Shown piece after piece: positions 34,446-48,407 of a stretch of DNA of 64,000 nucleotides (position 1 is its first letter; each line of letters opens with the position of its first letter). The stretch spans positions 1-64,000 of the forward strand of contig JAIOSV010000072.1 in assembly GCA_021107435.1 (NCBI GenBank), written 5' to 3'. The position numbers and the translations under genes are program-made. This DNA is from Candidatus Sabulitectum sp. (GTDB lineage: Bacteria; Fermentibacterota; Fermentibacteria; Fermentibacterales; JCC-6). The notes beneath the pieces are model-generated. The model was not told where the DNA came from, did not search any database, and was given only the letters and a program-made list of their open reading frames with translations.

Positions 34446-34780
34446 CCATGCTTCTTTTCAATATGCCTTACAAGTTTTTCCATGTCTTCTTTTATTTTCT
34501 TCCAGTTAGTCTCCAAAAGAGGTACATTTGGAAAAATCACTGCATCAAATCCCTGTTCTACTCTCCTTTGAACAGAATACTGCCTTAGTCTTCTTTTGAA
34601 GAGATTTCTTTCTACCGCGTTTCCTGTTTTCGCCGATACAGAAAACCCCAGGCGTATTCGGCCCAGGGAATTCTTTCTATACCTTGCTCTTAAAACGCCA
34701 CCCTTGAAACGATAACCCTGTCTTAATAGCTTCCTGAACTGCCACCCAAATTTTATACTCGTCAGACAGCTCTTTCTCAA
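34442..34780 (-). CDS. rnpA: Ribonuclease P protein component
   Basis: A 112-aa basic protein, the protein subunit of RNase P that matures tRNA 5' ends. The signature is present: FRKLLRQGYRFKGG near the start, LGFSVSAKTGNAVERNLFKRRLRQ (the RNR helix) in the middle, and FDAVIFPN. TTG 34780 is four bases from the rpmH stop; the start has no strong ribosome-binding site, so coupling to rpmH is likely and the first residues are uncertain. Confidence 0.92.
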   Translation of the reverse strand: MRKSCLTSIKFGWQFRKLLRQGYRFKGGVLRARYRKNSLGRIRLGFSVSAKTGNAVERNLFKRRLRQYSVQRRVEQGFDAVIFPNVPLLETNWKKIKEDMEKLVRHIEKKHG

Positions 34781-34783
34781 GAC

Positions 34784-34918
34784 TTACGGTATAAGACGCT
34801 TGCGTCCCTTGCGTCTTCTTGCGTTTATTACTTTTCTTCCGCCCTTGGTTGCCATTCTTGCCCTGAATCCATGGCGTCTCTTTCGGGATATATTGCTCGG
34901 TTGAAATGTTCTTTTCAT
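34784..34918 (-). CDS. rpmH: 50S ribosomal protein L34
   Basis: This gene is not in the ORF track (a longer ORF in another frame hides it). Reading from ATG 34918 gives a 44-aa protein that starts [18 protein letters not shown] and ends [11 protein letters not shown], an unmistakable L34. It heads the rpmH-rnpA-yidD-yidC-mnmE-mnmG-rsmG-parA-parB operon, divergent from dnaA across a gap of about 230 bases that probably holds both promoters. Confidence 0.97.
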   Translation of the reverse strand: MKRTFQPSNISRKRRHGFRARMATKGGRKVINARRRKGRKRLIP

Positions 34919-35150
34919 AATCTTCCCCTGTGCTCCATTCGTTGAACACCTTTTACAGTATCCTTTAATCTCTACCTATGAAATCTTTTCAGGAAGCGGA
35001 AAGCTATCTAAATACAGTCCTGTTGTCAAGTTCTGTACATCTCATTGATATCGGACTTGCTTTTTGTATTCTTTTCCTTATTATGTACTATTCCTCGGGT
35101 TTCTTTCCTTCTTTTCTTTTGCCTTTATTACAAGATTCGGAGATTTCCTT

Positions 35151-36488
35151 ATGCTTTTTTTGCCTGAAGATGTTTTTGATCTTTGTCTTGACAGGGCAAA
35201 AAAACTTATGGGGTCGGAGAAATACAATTCCTGGTTATCCAATGCCTGCTTTCGTTCTTTCAATGATGGTGTTTTTACCATTGGTCTTGACTCTGAGATA
35301 AGGGTTAATTTTGTTACTCACAACTACAAAACAAATCTTGAAGAACTTCTTCGCGAGGTTTCCGGTGATCCTGAGGTTTCTGTCGTTTTCACTCATTTAC
35401 CGGAAACGTTGTCTCTTGGAAAAGTTTCCAATTCCTCCAGACATGAGTTGTTCTCCAACTTTCTCAAGTCCGGTTATGTTTTTGACAGATTTATTCAGGG
35501 ACCGAATAACAGGCTTGCTTTTGCTACTGCTTACTCTGTTGCCTGCGAGATGGGCCATTCGTCATCAAATCCTCTTTTTATTTATGGTGGTGTCGGTCTT
35601 GGGAAAACTCATCTTATCCAGGCAATTGCTCATCATGTTAAAACCCATCATCCAAACAAAACCTTCTGTTATATATCCAGTGAAGAATTTCTTACAATGT
35701 TTCTTCGTGCCATGATACCTAACAAGAACAACTTCATGGAAATGGAAAACTTTAAGGATAAGTTCAGAAATTCTCATTACCTCATTATGGATGATGTTCA
35801 GTTTCTTTCTAACAAAGAGACAACACAAGATCTTTTCTTCCATCTTTTTAACGATCTTTATCTGCGCGGAAGGCAAATTATTGTTACCTCTGATAGACCT
35901 CCTCATGAATTGGAACCTCTTGCTGAACGTCTTATTTCCAGATTCCAGTCCGGTATGGTTGTTGATATCAAACCTCCCATGCTTGAAACCCGCCTTGCTA
36001 TTCTTAATCAAAAATTGAGAGATGAAAATATTCACCTTGATAATGATGTTGTTTTCTATCTTGCTGAAACTGTAAAATCTAATGTAAGACAACTTGAGGG
36101 TGCTGTAAATCTTCTTGCTGCAAATATAAGGATTCAGAACTTCGTTCCTACTATAGATAACGTCCGTTCCATAATCACTGAGTATCTTGGTTCTTCTTCC
36201 CGACGACTTAATCCTTCATCCATTACCTCAATCGTCGGTGAATACTTTGGTATTAATCCAAACGCCCTGAAGGGTAAAAAGCGTAAAAGAGAAATTCTTA
36301 TTCCAAGACAGGTTTCTATGTTTTTACTTCGTGATTTAACTAATTTATCACTTGAAGAAATTGGTGATTTTTTCGATAGAGATCACTCTACTGTTTTGAA
36401 TGCAATAAAGCGTGTTAACTGTATGATCTCTGAAGATTCTTTTTTTAAGAGAAAAATCCTTGATATAAGAGAATCTCTTCTCGGCTGA
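35151..36488 (+). CDS. dnaA: Chromosomal replication initiator DnaA
   Basis: A 445-aa initiator. Start ATG 35151 with CGGAG eight bases upstream; the track start at 35064 adds an unrelated hydrophobic leader. It has domain I at the N-terminus, a short linker, the AAA+ domain with Walker A FIYGGVGLGKTHL, Walker B YLIMDDVQFL and SRFQSGMVVDI, and the DNA-binding domain IV with FDRDHSTVLNAIKRV. It opens the origin and loads the helicase. It is divergent from rpmH and followed by a T-rich gap before dnaN. Confidence 0.96.
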   Translation: MLFLPEDVFDLCLDRAKKLMGSEKYNSWLSNACFRSFNDGVFTIGLDSEIRVNFVTHNYKTNLEELLREVSGDPEVSVVFTHLPETLSLGKVSNSSRHELFSNFLKSGYVFDRFIQGPNNRLAFATAYSVACEMGHSSSNPLFIYGGVGLGKTHLIQAIAHHVKTHHPNKTFCYISSEEFLTMFLRAMIPNKNNFMEMENFKDKFRNSHYLIMDDVQFLSNKETTQDLFFHLFNDLYLRGRQIIVTSDRPPHELEPLAERLISRFQSGMVVDIKPPMLETRLAILNQKLRDENIHLDNDVVFYLAETVKSNVRQLEGAVNLLAANIRIQNFVPTIDNVRSIITEYLGSSSRRLNPSSITSIVGEYFGINPNALKGKKRKREILIPRQVSMFLLRDLTNLSLEEIGDFFDRDHSTVLNAIKRVNCMISEDSFFKRKILDIRESLLG

Positions 36489-36699
36489 TTCTTTTGTCTA
36501 TTTTTTCCTTATTTCTTTTGCTTTTTTTTTTTTGTTCAAAACTCTTTTTTCGTTGATTTCTTTTCCACCTGTTTTCAACATACCCGTTGCCCTGCTCGTA
36601 GAACTAAGGGTTACTTTTGCACCTTCTCTGCGCTATAATTACTACTACTGTTTTTAGTGTTTTAGATATATTTATACTGACCTTTGTGGAGGACTTCAA
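36489..36699. other. Putative replication origin (dnaA-dnaN intergenic)
   Basis: This is a 211-base gap starting with long T tracts (a 13-T run, easily melted). It holds three same-strand 9-mers, each one mismatch from the DnaA-box form TTWTNCACA: TTTTCCACC (36561), TTTTCAACA (36572) and TTTTGCACC (36615). Perfect TTATCCACA boxes are absent. My hand counts on a few lines show C above G on the plus strand in mnmE, yidC and dnaA, and G above C from mid-dnaN onward, so the strand switch lies near here. A TATAAT at 36634 probably serves dnaN. Confidence 0.55.
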
Positions 36700-37818
36700 A
36701 TGGTAAAATTTCTTGTTGATCACAAAACTCTCTTGAATGGCCTCAACACCGTTGCTTCCGCTCTTCCTCCTAAAACAAGTCTTCCCTCTCTTTCTAACAT
36801 TCTTCTTGAAACCTTTGGAGATCAACTAAGACTTGCAGCGACAGATCTTGATACTACTGTTGTTACTCTTGTTCCAGCTACGATTTCCACCCAGGGAGCA
36901 GTAGCCCTGCCCGGTAAAAAGCTTCTCGAAATTATTCGAGAGCTTTCAGGTACGGATGTAAGTATAAGCACAAGCGGTTCAAGAACATCTATCAGTTGCC
37001 AGAACAGTTCATTTACTCTTCCATGCAGCAGCAGAGACAGTTATCCTTCACTGCCTTCTTCCGGCCCTGAAAACGACAGAGTAAGTTTTCCTCTTGAACA
37101 GATTAAAGAAGCTATCAGAAAGACAATCTACGCCGTTGCCGGAGCCAGCGAAATCAGAGCATCTCTTACCGGTCTATTCTGGAAACTGAACCCTGAAAGT
37201 CTGGAGATGGTGGCAACTGACGGACACCGACTGGCAAAATTGAAAATGACTGATTTTAAAGGAGAGTCAGAGATTGAAGCTATTCTTTCTCCTAAAGCTC
37301 TCAACCTTCTTATAAAGATTATTTCTGATGAACCTGTTTACATGTCTTCTCAGGGTTCACAAATCAGTTTTCATGTTGGAGATACCAGTATTTTCAGCAG
37401 GATGATTGAAGGACCATATCCTCCTTACGAAAAAGTTATTCCTTTGAACAATACAGGTGTCCTTAAAATAAACAGGGCGGATCTTTACAGCGCTCTCAAG
37501 AGAATGCGTATTATTGCCAATCCAGCAACTCACCAGATTATGTTCACCCTTGAACACAATAAAGTAATACTTCACGCGGAAAACACAGACGCAGGTGAAG
37601 CGAGAGAAGACATTGTAGCTTTCTATTCTGACGATCCTCTTCAAATTGCTTTTAATGGAAATCTCATTGTTGATATTCTTCGCAACATGAAAAGCAATAA
37701 TGTCCTTTTCAATTTGCATGACAGTGGTACCGCCGTTATCATTACAGAAGAAGAACAGGATTCCGGTACAGATTACTTGACTCTTGTAATGCCGGTAAGA
37801 CTTCCTGATCCCGTTTGA
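36700..37818 (+). CDS. dnaN: DNA polymerase III beta subunit (sliding clamp)
   Basis: A 372-aa clamp with three repeated domains: LPSLSNILLETFGDQLRLAATDLD in the first, VATDGHRLAKLKM in the second, and the C-terminal tail ending TLVMPVRLPDPV. It has GTGGAGG before the ATG. Dimers encircle DNA and tether polymerase III. It follows the putative oriC and leads dnaN-dciA-gyrB-gyrA. No recF lies between it and the next gene. Confidence 0.96.
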   Translation: MVKFLVDHKTLLNGLNTVASALPPKTSLPSLSNILLETFGDQLRLAATDLDTTVVTLVPATISTQGAVALPGKKLLEIIRELSGTDVSISTSGSRTSISCQNSSFTLPCSSRDSYPSLPSSGPENDRVSFPLEQIKEAIRKTIYAVAGASEIRASLTGLFWKLNPESLEMVATDGHRLAKLKMTDFKGESEIEAILSPKALNLLIKIISDEPVYMSSQGSQISFHVGDTSIFSRMIEGPYPPYEKVIPLNNTGVLKINRADLYSALKRMRIIANPATHQIMFTLEHNKVILHAENTDAGEAREDIVAFYSDDPLQIAFNGNLIVDILRNMKSNNVLFNLHDSGTAVIITEEEQDSGTDYLTLVMPVRLPDPV

Positions 37819-37823
37819 TGTAA

Positions 37824-42552
<4,729 letters not shown>

Positions 42553-42553
<1 letters not shown>

Positions 42554-45500
42554 TGTCTGAACAGGAAGAACTTGGCCAGCGGATAGTAGCCTGGTTGAAA
42601 CTAAAGCAGTTTGACAGGAGTCCCGTACGGTCTCCTTATGTGAATGTACCTGACTTTCCCGATCCGGATCTGGTACACCTGAAGGATGTCCCTAAGCTTG
42701 CCGCTTCTGTGGAACGGTTGAACATTTCTTCTGAGCTGGGAATTTCTGTTCCCGCAATAGCTTCTCTTATTTCTGTAATGAATAGAACTGACGCGGAGAA
42801 GCTGTATAACCAGTTGTCCCGGCTATCTGTTCCCGCTAATTTCGATGATGAGATGGCTTGCAAATGGTTTGTTGTTTGTCACAATCTCTCTGAAAAGATG
42901 ATGATACCGGCAGTCACCGGCTTTTTCAAATTGACAGAACTACAGGGGTCAGAGGATTTCCACATGAATCTTATGAATTCACTGGCATGCTGGTTTAAGG
43001 TACTGACAGCATTTCACAAACTGGATTACTCAAGAACGGAAATCCTTTTCAGGATAGCCGAGAGATATCCGGACAGGTTTGCATTTGTGTGTCTCAGGGT
43101 TGCGTCAGGCGGAGAGCGTATTATCGCTGCCTTGGAGAACTTTCTTCTTTTGACAAAGAATTCGGATTTGTGTATTGAGGAATCTTCTTCTATACTGGAC
43201 TTTACCATGGAGACCGGATGGATACTGGAGAGGAAGGATTTCCATTACTTATGGAAATTGATCTCTCAGAAAGGGAGTCTGCTTCAGGGAAGATTGTGTG
43301 GAGATCTCGTTCCTATGAGTTCAATACGATTTCTTGCAGGAATCCTCAGAGGCTTAGAGGAAACCGTGGGGCTTGAAGCACTTCTCGCAAAGGAAAGAAC
43401 TCACAAGGCAATGAGTCTCTTCAATTCTTCTTCGGAAAAGCAAATAGAGAAGAGTTTTTCCCTTTTCCCGGAGTTGGCCTTTCTCATTGATCGTCAAAAT
43501 GAATTGGATCTGGTGGTTGAAGTTGTATCCCACAGGATTCTAGAAAACAATCAGTCGGATATTGGTTATTCCATTGTAGAGTTTCTAACAAAAATTCCTG
43601 GTGGTGTTTCTCTAGCCAAACTGCTTCGCTTTCTCGGGGCAAACGGAGGGGAAATAAGCGGAGAAGTTGTGATGTTTCTAACTGGACTTGTTCTTGAAAC
43701 CAACAGGAAGAATAGGCTTTCTCCATCAAACATCATAAAATTTTCCAGCATTGTTTCCAGAGTTCTTCCTGTCAGTGTATTATCCGACAGAACAGCATTG
43801 AGGACTTTTCACAGCGCTCTGGCGAAGATGGATCATTCTCAGGCTCGCTGGGCGATTAACCAACTTGAGGAGACTGCTTTTCGGAATGATGCAGTTCTCT
43901 CGAGTGTTCTGGCCGCAAGTTCCCTGTTGCTGAGAGCATCAGGCGAGAACAACAAAAGAGAGTACCTTTCGCGTATTGAAGTAACAAGCAGATTGCTTGA
44001 TGCTCTTTTGCCGATTGACCGCAAGAAAGCACTTTCCGGAATTGTACCTCTGTGGGTTGAAACTCTGTTTTCATTCAGCCTTGAGGCAGCGGGGACGGTA
44101 ATAGAATATGTTTATAAAGTTAACGATATAAGCAACAGAAATCGTTACCTTGAAAATGTGGTAACAAGAATGCTCGGAGAAGTATATCCGGAGGATCCTG
44201 TTTTTGAGGATTGTCTTGCTTTTGCTGTACGAGGATACAACTCTTCAGGACTAATTGATAAGCTCAGAGAGACAGAACTCAAAGTGTTTCAAAAAGTCTT
44301 CCGTGCCGGGGGAAGAATTGCTATGGTTGACAGCTTGATGATGGATCTTCTGGCCATTCCTGGATTTGAGGGAGACAAAACTGAACAGCTGATATCCGGA
44401 ATTCGTTCGATATGTAACAGATTCAGCAGGCTTGCCGTTTGGGAGGAAGGGGGGGACTCCCGGTTCTCAGATTTCATTGTAGAAGGAGTCAGCAACATTC
44501 TTAGAGCTTTTGTTGACAATACCGGCACCCTTGACTCCGTTAACGGAGAAATCATTGGAAAGCTTCTTCTAAAACTGATGCCGGATGGATCAAATTCAAC
44601 CAACACTTCAGGGATAGTAAACCTGGGGGGAACCGCTCAGACATTTTTCGGATTCATTCTTCCGAATTCTCTTTCTCTCTTCGGCAGAGAAGTCAGATCT
44701 CTTCCAGATTTCCTTTTTGAAATCGCGGATGAATTTTCCAGAAGCGTGGGAGGAATGACTGCCGGTGAGGATTTTGCTGAATATCTTGTAACAATGCTTG
44801 ATATAGAGATCATGCAGGATCGCGTTGCTGTTCTGGGGGCATGGCTTTCCCAGAAAAGCCCCCCCCCCCTCAATATTTCTAAGAAATGGTCTAATCGCAG
44901 ACGAGAAGAGTGGAACAGTCTGAGGATAAGAGAAGATACCGCCAGAATGAAACTTTACAGCGCAGTATCTGCTCTTACCTGTTCTTCCGAAAGTTATATC
45001 AGAGAAGCGATTTTAAACACCGCAGGATATCTTTCAAAGCAGATAGAAAGAGCTGGAATTCCAGGAGCCGCAAGACTGTCTCTCGACTGGAGCAGAACAA
45101 TGATGGATCAGTTTCTGGCTTTGTCAGAAGGAATTTCATTGTTTACACTATTTAAAGGAGAGGCGACTGAAGAGGAAGAAAATCAAGAGTTATTCTCATA
45201 TCTTGAAAGCATAGATGGTTTTATGGAACAGGATGTTTTCCATGCATGGAGACAGGCAGCGTTGTCGCCTTTGCTGAATTGCGCAATTGAAATAGTCCTT
45301 GTTTCCGGGAACTCTGTTGAGATCGCAAGAGAAATGGCAGAGACAGCCACAAATGCCGTTGAGTTTCTAGGCTACAACAATGCTAACAGTTTTCTTTCAA
45401 CCCTGCAGGAAAGTTTTCGGCACGCGACCAGCCCCGAGAACGGTTATGCTCTCATGGAAAAGAACTTTCTCCTTCCTCTCTGGAAAAGAAATTCAGCGGA

Positions 45501-46122
45501 AAGGCTGGATATTTTCATGTTGGGAATGAAGAAAAGCAGACTAATGACAGGTATTCTGCTTGAGCGTCTTTCTTTTGAGGAACGAGTTGAAGAAAAAGTC
45601 AGATTCATGAGAAACTACGCCACCTTTTTCATCACTGTTGAAAAGGCCATTCTTGACATTCAATCTGATATTGAGAAATCACAGATCGCAGACGGGTTAA
45701 TGGATTCCTGGATTTTCAGCGGTGCCGGGACCAGCATGAAGAAGCCGGTTTCAGAGATTTCGGAGACAGCCGAGCTGGTACAGGATATTTTCAGAAGGAT
45801 CAAGTATGGCAGTGGTATAGTCAGCGCCAGAGAGGCAGGAGAAATCAGCGCGGATATGCGACGGAAATATAGAGACAATGCTGATTCGGTAGCGATTATT
45901 CTCAGATGGACGGTGGATCCTGCCCGAGAAGGGCTTCTTCAGCTTCTGGAAGAAAGCCAACTTCTTCTTCAAGCCGCAGGGGCAGATTCTGAACTCATGA
46001 ATCTTCTGGACATCCATGGAATCAGAGAGGGCTTTTTACAGGATGCCAAACCCTATTCAGAGAGACCGGAAGCCTTGAAAAAATACCTGAAAACACTGCC
46101 GGTAATGGATAAACGGGAGTAA
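42553..46122 (+). CDS. Unrecognised 1189-aa helical protein in the gyrase operon
   Basis: A 3.6-kb gene translated directly from the gyrA stop (TGATG). I recognise no domain. The product is predicted mostly alpha-helical from its regular amphipathic Leu/Ile spacing, with no signal peptide, no membrane segment, and no P-loop or other nucleotide motif. Repetitive helical pairs such as VVEVVSHRILENN and VVMFLTGLVLETN suggest a HEAT/ARM-like solenoid, but this is an impression. It holds an 11-C tract at 44859 and a 7-G run near 44450. The stop is one base from asparaginase. Position suggests constitutive expression; no function can be given. Confidence 0.8.
44859..44869 (+). repeat. Poly-C tract (11 C) inside the 1189-aa ORF
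   Basis: Eleven C in a row encode a short Pro run between QKS and LNIS. One base gained or lost would shift the frame and remove about the last 420 residues. It could be a phase-variable slippage site or a sequencing length error. Confidence 0.8.
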
Positions 46123-46123
46123 G

Positions 46124-47095
46124 ATGAAAAAAATACTGGTTCTTTCTACGGGAGGAACCATAGAAATGCTGCAGAAAAGCGATGGCCTGGGAATTGGTTA
46201 TGCGTCAGCCGTGGATATAAGTAGTATCAAGGCATTACCGGAGACGCATATTTCTATCAGAAAATACCTGAGTCTGCCAAGTCCTCACATAACGCCTGAA
46301 ATTATGGCAGACATTGCGAATGAGTTGAACAAACTGGAGACCTCAAGAGAATTTGACGGTGTGGTTGTTACCCACGGGACGGATACTCTTGAAGAAACAG
46401 CATTTATGGCAGATATACATTTGGAGGGAACTCTGCCTGTGGTTTTCACCGCGGCGATGCGGAGCAGCAGTGAACTGGGAGTTGACGGACCGCGGAACAT
46501 CAGAAGTGCTGTGCGTGTTGCGTGTACCGAAACACGGAACCTTGGAGTCACTGTTGTTCTGAATGATGAAATACATGCTGCAGGCAGGGTAACAAAAACA
46601 TGCACCTCGAATATCAGCAGTTTTGAATCTCCCGGTTATGGACCTCTGGGTTTTGTTGATGATGATCGGGTTATTTACCATCGTCTTCCTATCTGGAGGA
46701 TGAATTTACCGCAGGGTCCTCTCGTTCTTGAAAAGCGTGTTGGGCTGGTTCGAATAGCTGCGGGGTTTGGTCATGATGTTATTGATTTCCTTACGGAATC
46801 GGGATACAGGGGAATAGTCGTAGAGGCTTTCGGCAGAGGCAATGTACACCCGGAGACGGCTGATGCTATTGAGAGGGCTATAAATTCAGGAGTACTGGTC
46901 ATTATCACCAGCAGGTGTCATGAAGGACGGGTGCTGGGCGTTTACGCTTATCCCGGAGGAGGAGTTGATCTTATAAACCGGGGAGTTCTGTCCGCCGGGG
47001 ATATGGCCGGAAACAAAATCAGACTATTCCTCATGGCCTGTATTGGCGGTGGATTGGAAAAGGAGCAGATTCAAAATATACTTTCAAGTTTGTAG
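46124..47095 (+). CDS. L-asparaginase
   Basis: A 323-aa enzyme of the asparaginase/glutaminase family: first catalytic Thr in ILVLSTGGTIEML, second in VVTHGTDTLEETAFM, then VFTAAMRSSSELGVDGPRNI and GIVVEAFGRGNVHPE. There is no signal peptide, so it is likely cytoplasmic (type I-like). It hydrolyses asparagine to aspartate and ammonia, fitting amino-acid use. It starts one base after the 1189-aa gene. Confidence 0.92.
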   Translation: MKKILVLSTGGTIEMLQKSDGLGIGYASAVDISSIKALPETHISIRKYLSLPSPHITPEIMADIANELNKLETSREFDGVVVTHGTDTLEETAFMADIHLEGTLPVVFTAAMRSSSELGVDGPRNIRSAVRVACTETRNLGVTVVLNDEIHAAGRVTKTCTSNISSFESPGYGPLGFVDDDRVIYHRLPIWRMNLPQGPLVLEKRVGLVRIAAGFGHDVIDFLTESGYRGIVVEAFGRGNVHPETADAIERAINSGVLVIITSRCHEGRVLGVYAYPGGGVDLINRGVLSAGDMAGNKIRLFLMACIGGGLEKEQIQNILSSL

Positions 47096-47176
47096 TTTAC
47101 TCCTGATCACATGGTTTGACCCTGTGAAAATTCGGTTTTAGGTTAGCAAGTATTATGAAGAGGATTGGGAGATGAA

Positions 47177-47530
47177 TTGGCTCATAGAGATAAAAGCTTT
47201 ACTGTTAACATAATACCTCATGATGCTACTCGTAGTCGAAGAGAATGGATAATATCCGGCAGAAAGCTGGTGGTTTTTCGTTTTCTGACCGTGTTGTTTT
47301 TGCTTGCGTTGCTTGCTTCTGCCGTGGTTCTTTTCACGGGAACAGCGGAGCTGACAAAAACGGCGGAACTCAGAGAAAGGAACAATCTGCTTACAGACTC
47401 TCTCGCAACGGCCAGAGAGTTGAACCGCAGACTGGACATTATAGAGTTGGAATTACAGGAGATACGTGATACAAGAACCGTTATTGAAAATTTGGCGACA
47501 GCAGGAGTTTCTGAAGAAAACACCGAATAG
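47177..47530 (+). CDS. Membrane-anchored coiled-coil protein before bactofilin
   Basis: A 117-aa protein: basic N-terminus (MAHRDKSFTVNIIPHDATRSRREW), one membrane segment (FRFLTVLFLLALLASAVVLF) and an extracytoplasmic coiled coil (LTKTAELRERNNLLTDSL, ELNRRLDIIELELQEIRD). This looks like the N-terminal part of the M23 peptidases that commonly sit beside bactofilin genes, but no LytM domain follows. TTG 47177 has GGGAG upstream and is preferred over TTG 47165. It lies 14 bases before bactofilin. A cell-shape role is inferred. Confidence 0.7.
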   Translation: MAHRDKSFTVNIIPHDATRSRREWIISGRKLVVFRFLTVLFLLALLASAVVLFTGTAELTKTAELRERNNLLTDSLATARELNRRLDIIELELQEIRDTRTVIENLATAGVSEENTE

Positions 47531-47544
47531 AAGAAGGAAGTACT

Positions 47545-47904
47545 ATGTCTAAAGATGATTCTTATAGTGCCATTAATTCTACAATTGGCGGAGGCAGCAC
47601 CATCAACGGAGTTCTCAACATAAAAGGTGGCCTGAGAGTAGATGGATATGTTGAGGGAGAAGTGAATGTGGCAGGTACTCTGACGGTGGGTCATGAGGGT
47701 AGAATAAAGGGCAATGTTGCCGTAACTCATGCAATTATTGGAGGAACGGTAAACGGTACCATCAAGGCGGAAAAGCAGCTTGAGCTTCAGAACGGTTCCC
47801 GTATTGAAGGAGATATCATCACGAAATCACTTACTATTGAAGAGGGTGTTTTCTTTGAGGGACATTGCAGTATGAGTGGAGTGGACTCTAAGCCTAAGCA
47901 GTAG
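47545..47904 (+). CDS. Bactofilin
   Basis: A 119-aa bactofilin (BacA/CcmA family): disordered ends flank a right-handed beta-helix with hydrophobic repeats every five to six residues (LNIKGGLRVDGYVEGEVNVAG, GRIKGNVAVTHAIIGGTVNG, RIEGDIITKSLTIEEG). It polymerises into filaments that position peptidoglycan enzymes. AGAAGGAAG precedes the ATG. Confidence 0.93.
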   Translation: MSKDDSYSAINSTIGGGSTINGVLNIKGGLRVDGYVEGEVNVAGTLTVGHEGRIKGNVAVTHAIIGGTVNGTIKAEKQLELQNGSRIEGDIITKSLTIEEGVFFEGHCSMSGVDSKPKQ

Positions 47905-48089
47905 CTATTAACCAACATCAATCCAAATGTTGAAAACTTTTGTTTTTTGTGGAAAAAGACGAAACGATAAGAAGTGTAATCAATTACGGTTAAGACTTCG
48001 AGTGATTTCTGTAATGATATCCACAACTTGCACGGCACTCGCAGATTCTTTTACGAGTTGTTGTTTACACGAGAAGGGTGGTGAAATTT

Positions 48090-48407
48090 GTGAGCAATAG
48101 ACTGAACTCCCTTCTTTCCTCAGAGGAGAATGCTCGGGAACTGGTCGAGGAGGCTGCAAAAGAAGCCAAAAGAATCAGAACCGGCATTCCGGCAGAGGTT
48201 TCCAAAATAGAGAAAGAGTACAGTGCGGAGCTTCGGGAGTACGAAGAAAGAGGAATGGACAAGGTCCGGGAGGAACTCGTGTTTCTCAAAGAGAAACAGG
48301 AAGAGATTCTTGAAAAGGGAAAGACTGCCCTTGAATCAAAATCCAGTGAACTGGCTCCCAGAGCTCTTGATCTGATCCATTCAGCCATTGAAGACGGGAA
48401 GGGATAA
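48090..48407 (+). CDS. V-type ATPase peripheral-stalk subunit (G/H-like)
   Basis: A coiled-coil protein of about 105 aa (SSEENARELVEEAAKEAKRI, LREYEERGMDKVREELVFLKEKQEEIL), first in the V-ATPase operon, where the G/H stalk subunit usually lies. GTG 48090 with GGTGGTGA ahead is my choice; GTG 48078 and 48081 are in frame and possible. It forms the peripheral stator with subunit E. The stop overlaps the subunit I start by one base. Confidence 0.78.
   Translation: MSNRLNSLLSSEENARELVEEAAKEAKRIRTGIPAEVSKIEKEYSAELREYEERGMDKVREELVFLKEKQEEILEKGKTALESKSSELAPRALDLIHSAIEDGKG

Noticed and set aside
34919-35150. rpmH-dnaA gap as the replication origin
   Set aside because: No DnaA-box-like 9-mers were found there, and the base-skew switch appears further right, near dnaN. 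It is more likely a divergent promoter region.
34978-35301. 107-aa hydrophobic plus-strand ORF ahead of dnaA
   Set aside because: It overlaps the dnaA N-terminus in another frame, has no ribosome-binding site, and its hydrophobicity comes from T-rich sequence. dnaA from ATG 35151 explains the region.
47913-47947. Weak hairpin plus T stretch after bactofilin as terminator
   Set aside because: Only a 6-bp A/T-containing stem with an 8-base loop and a spaced T tract; too weak to annotate.
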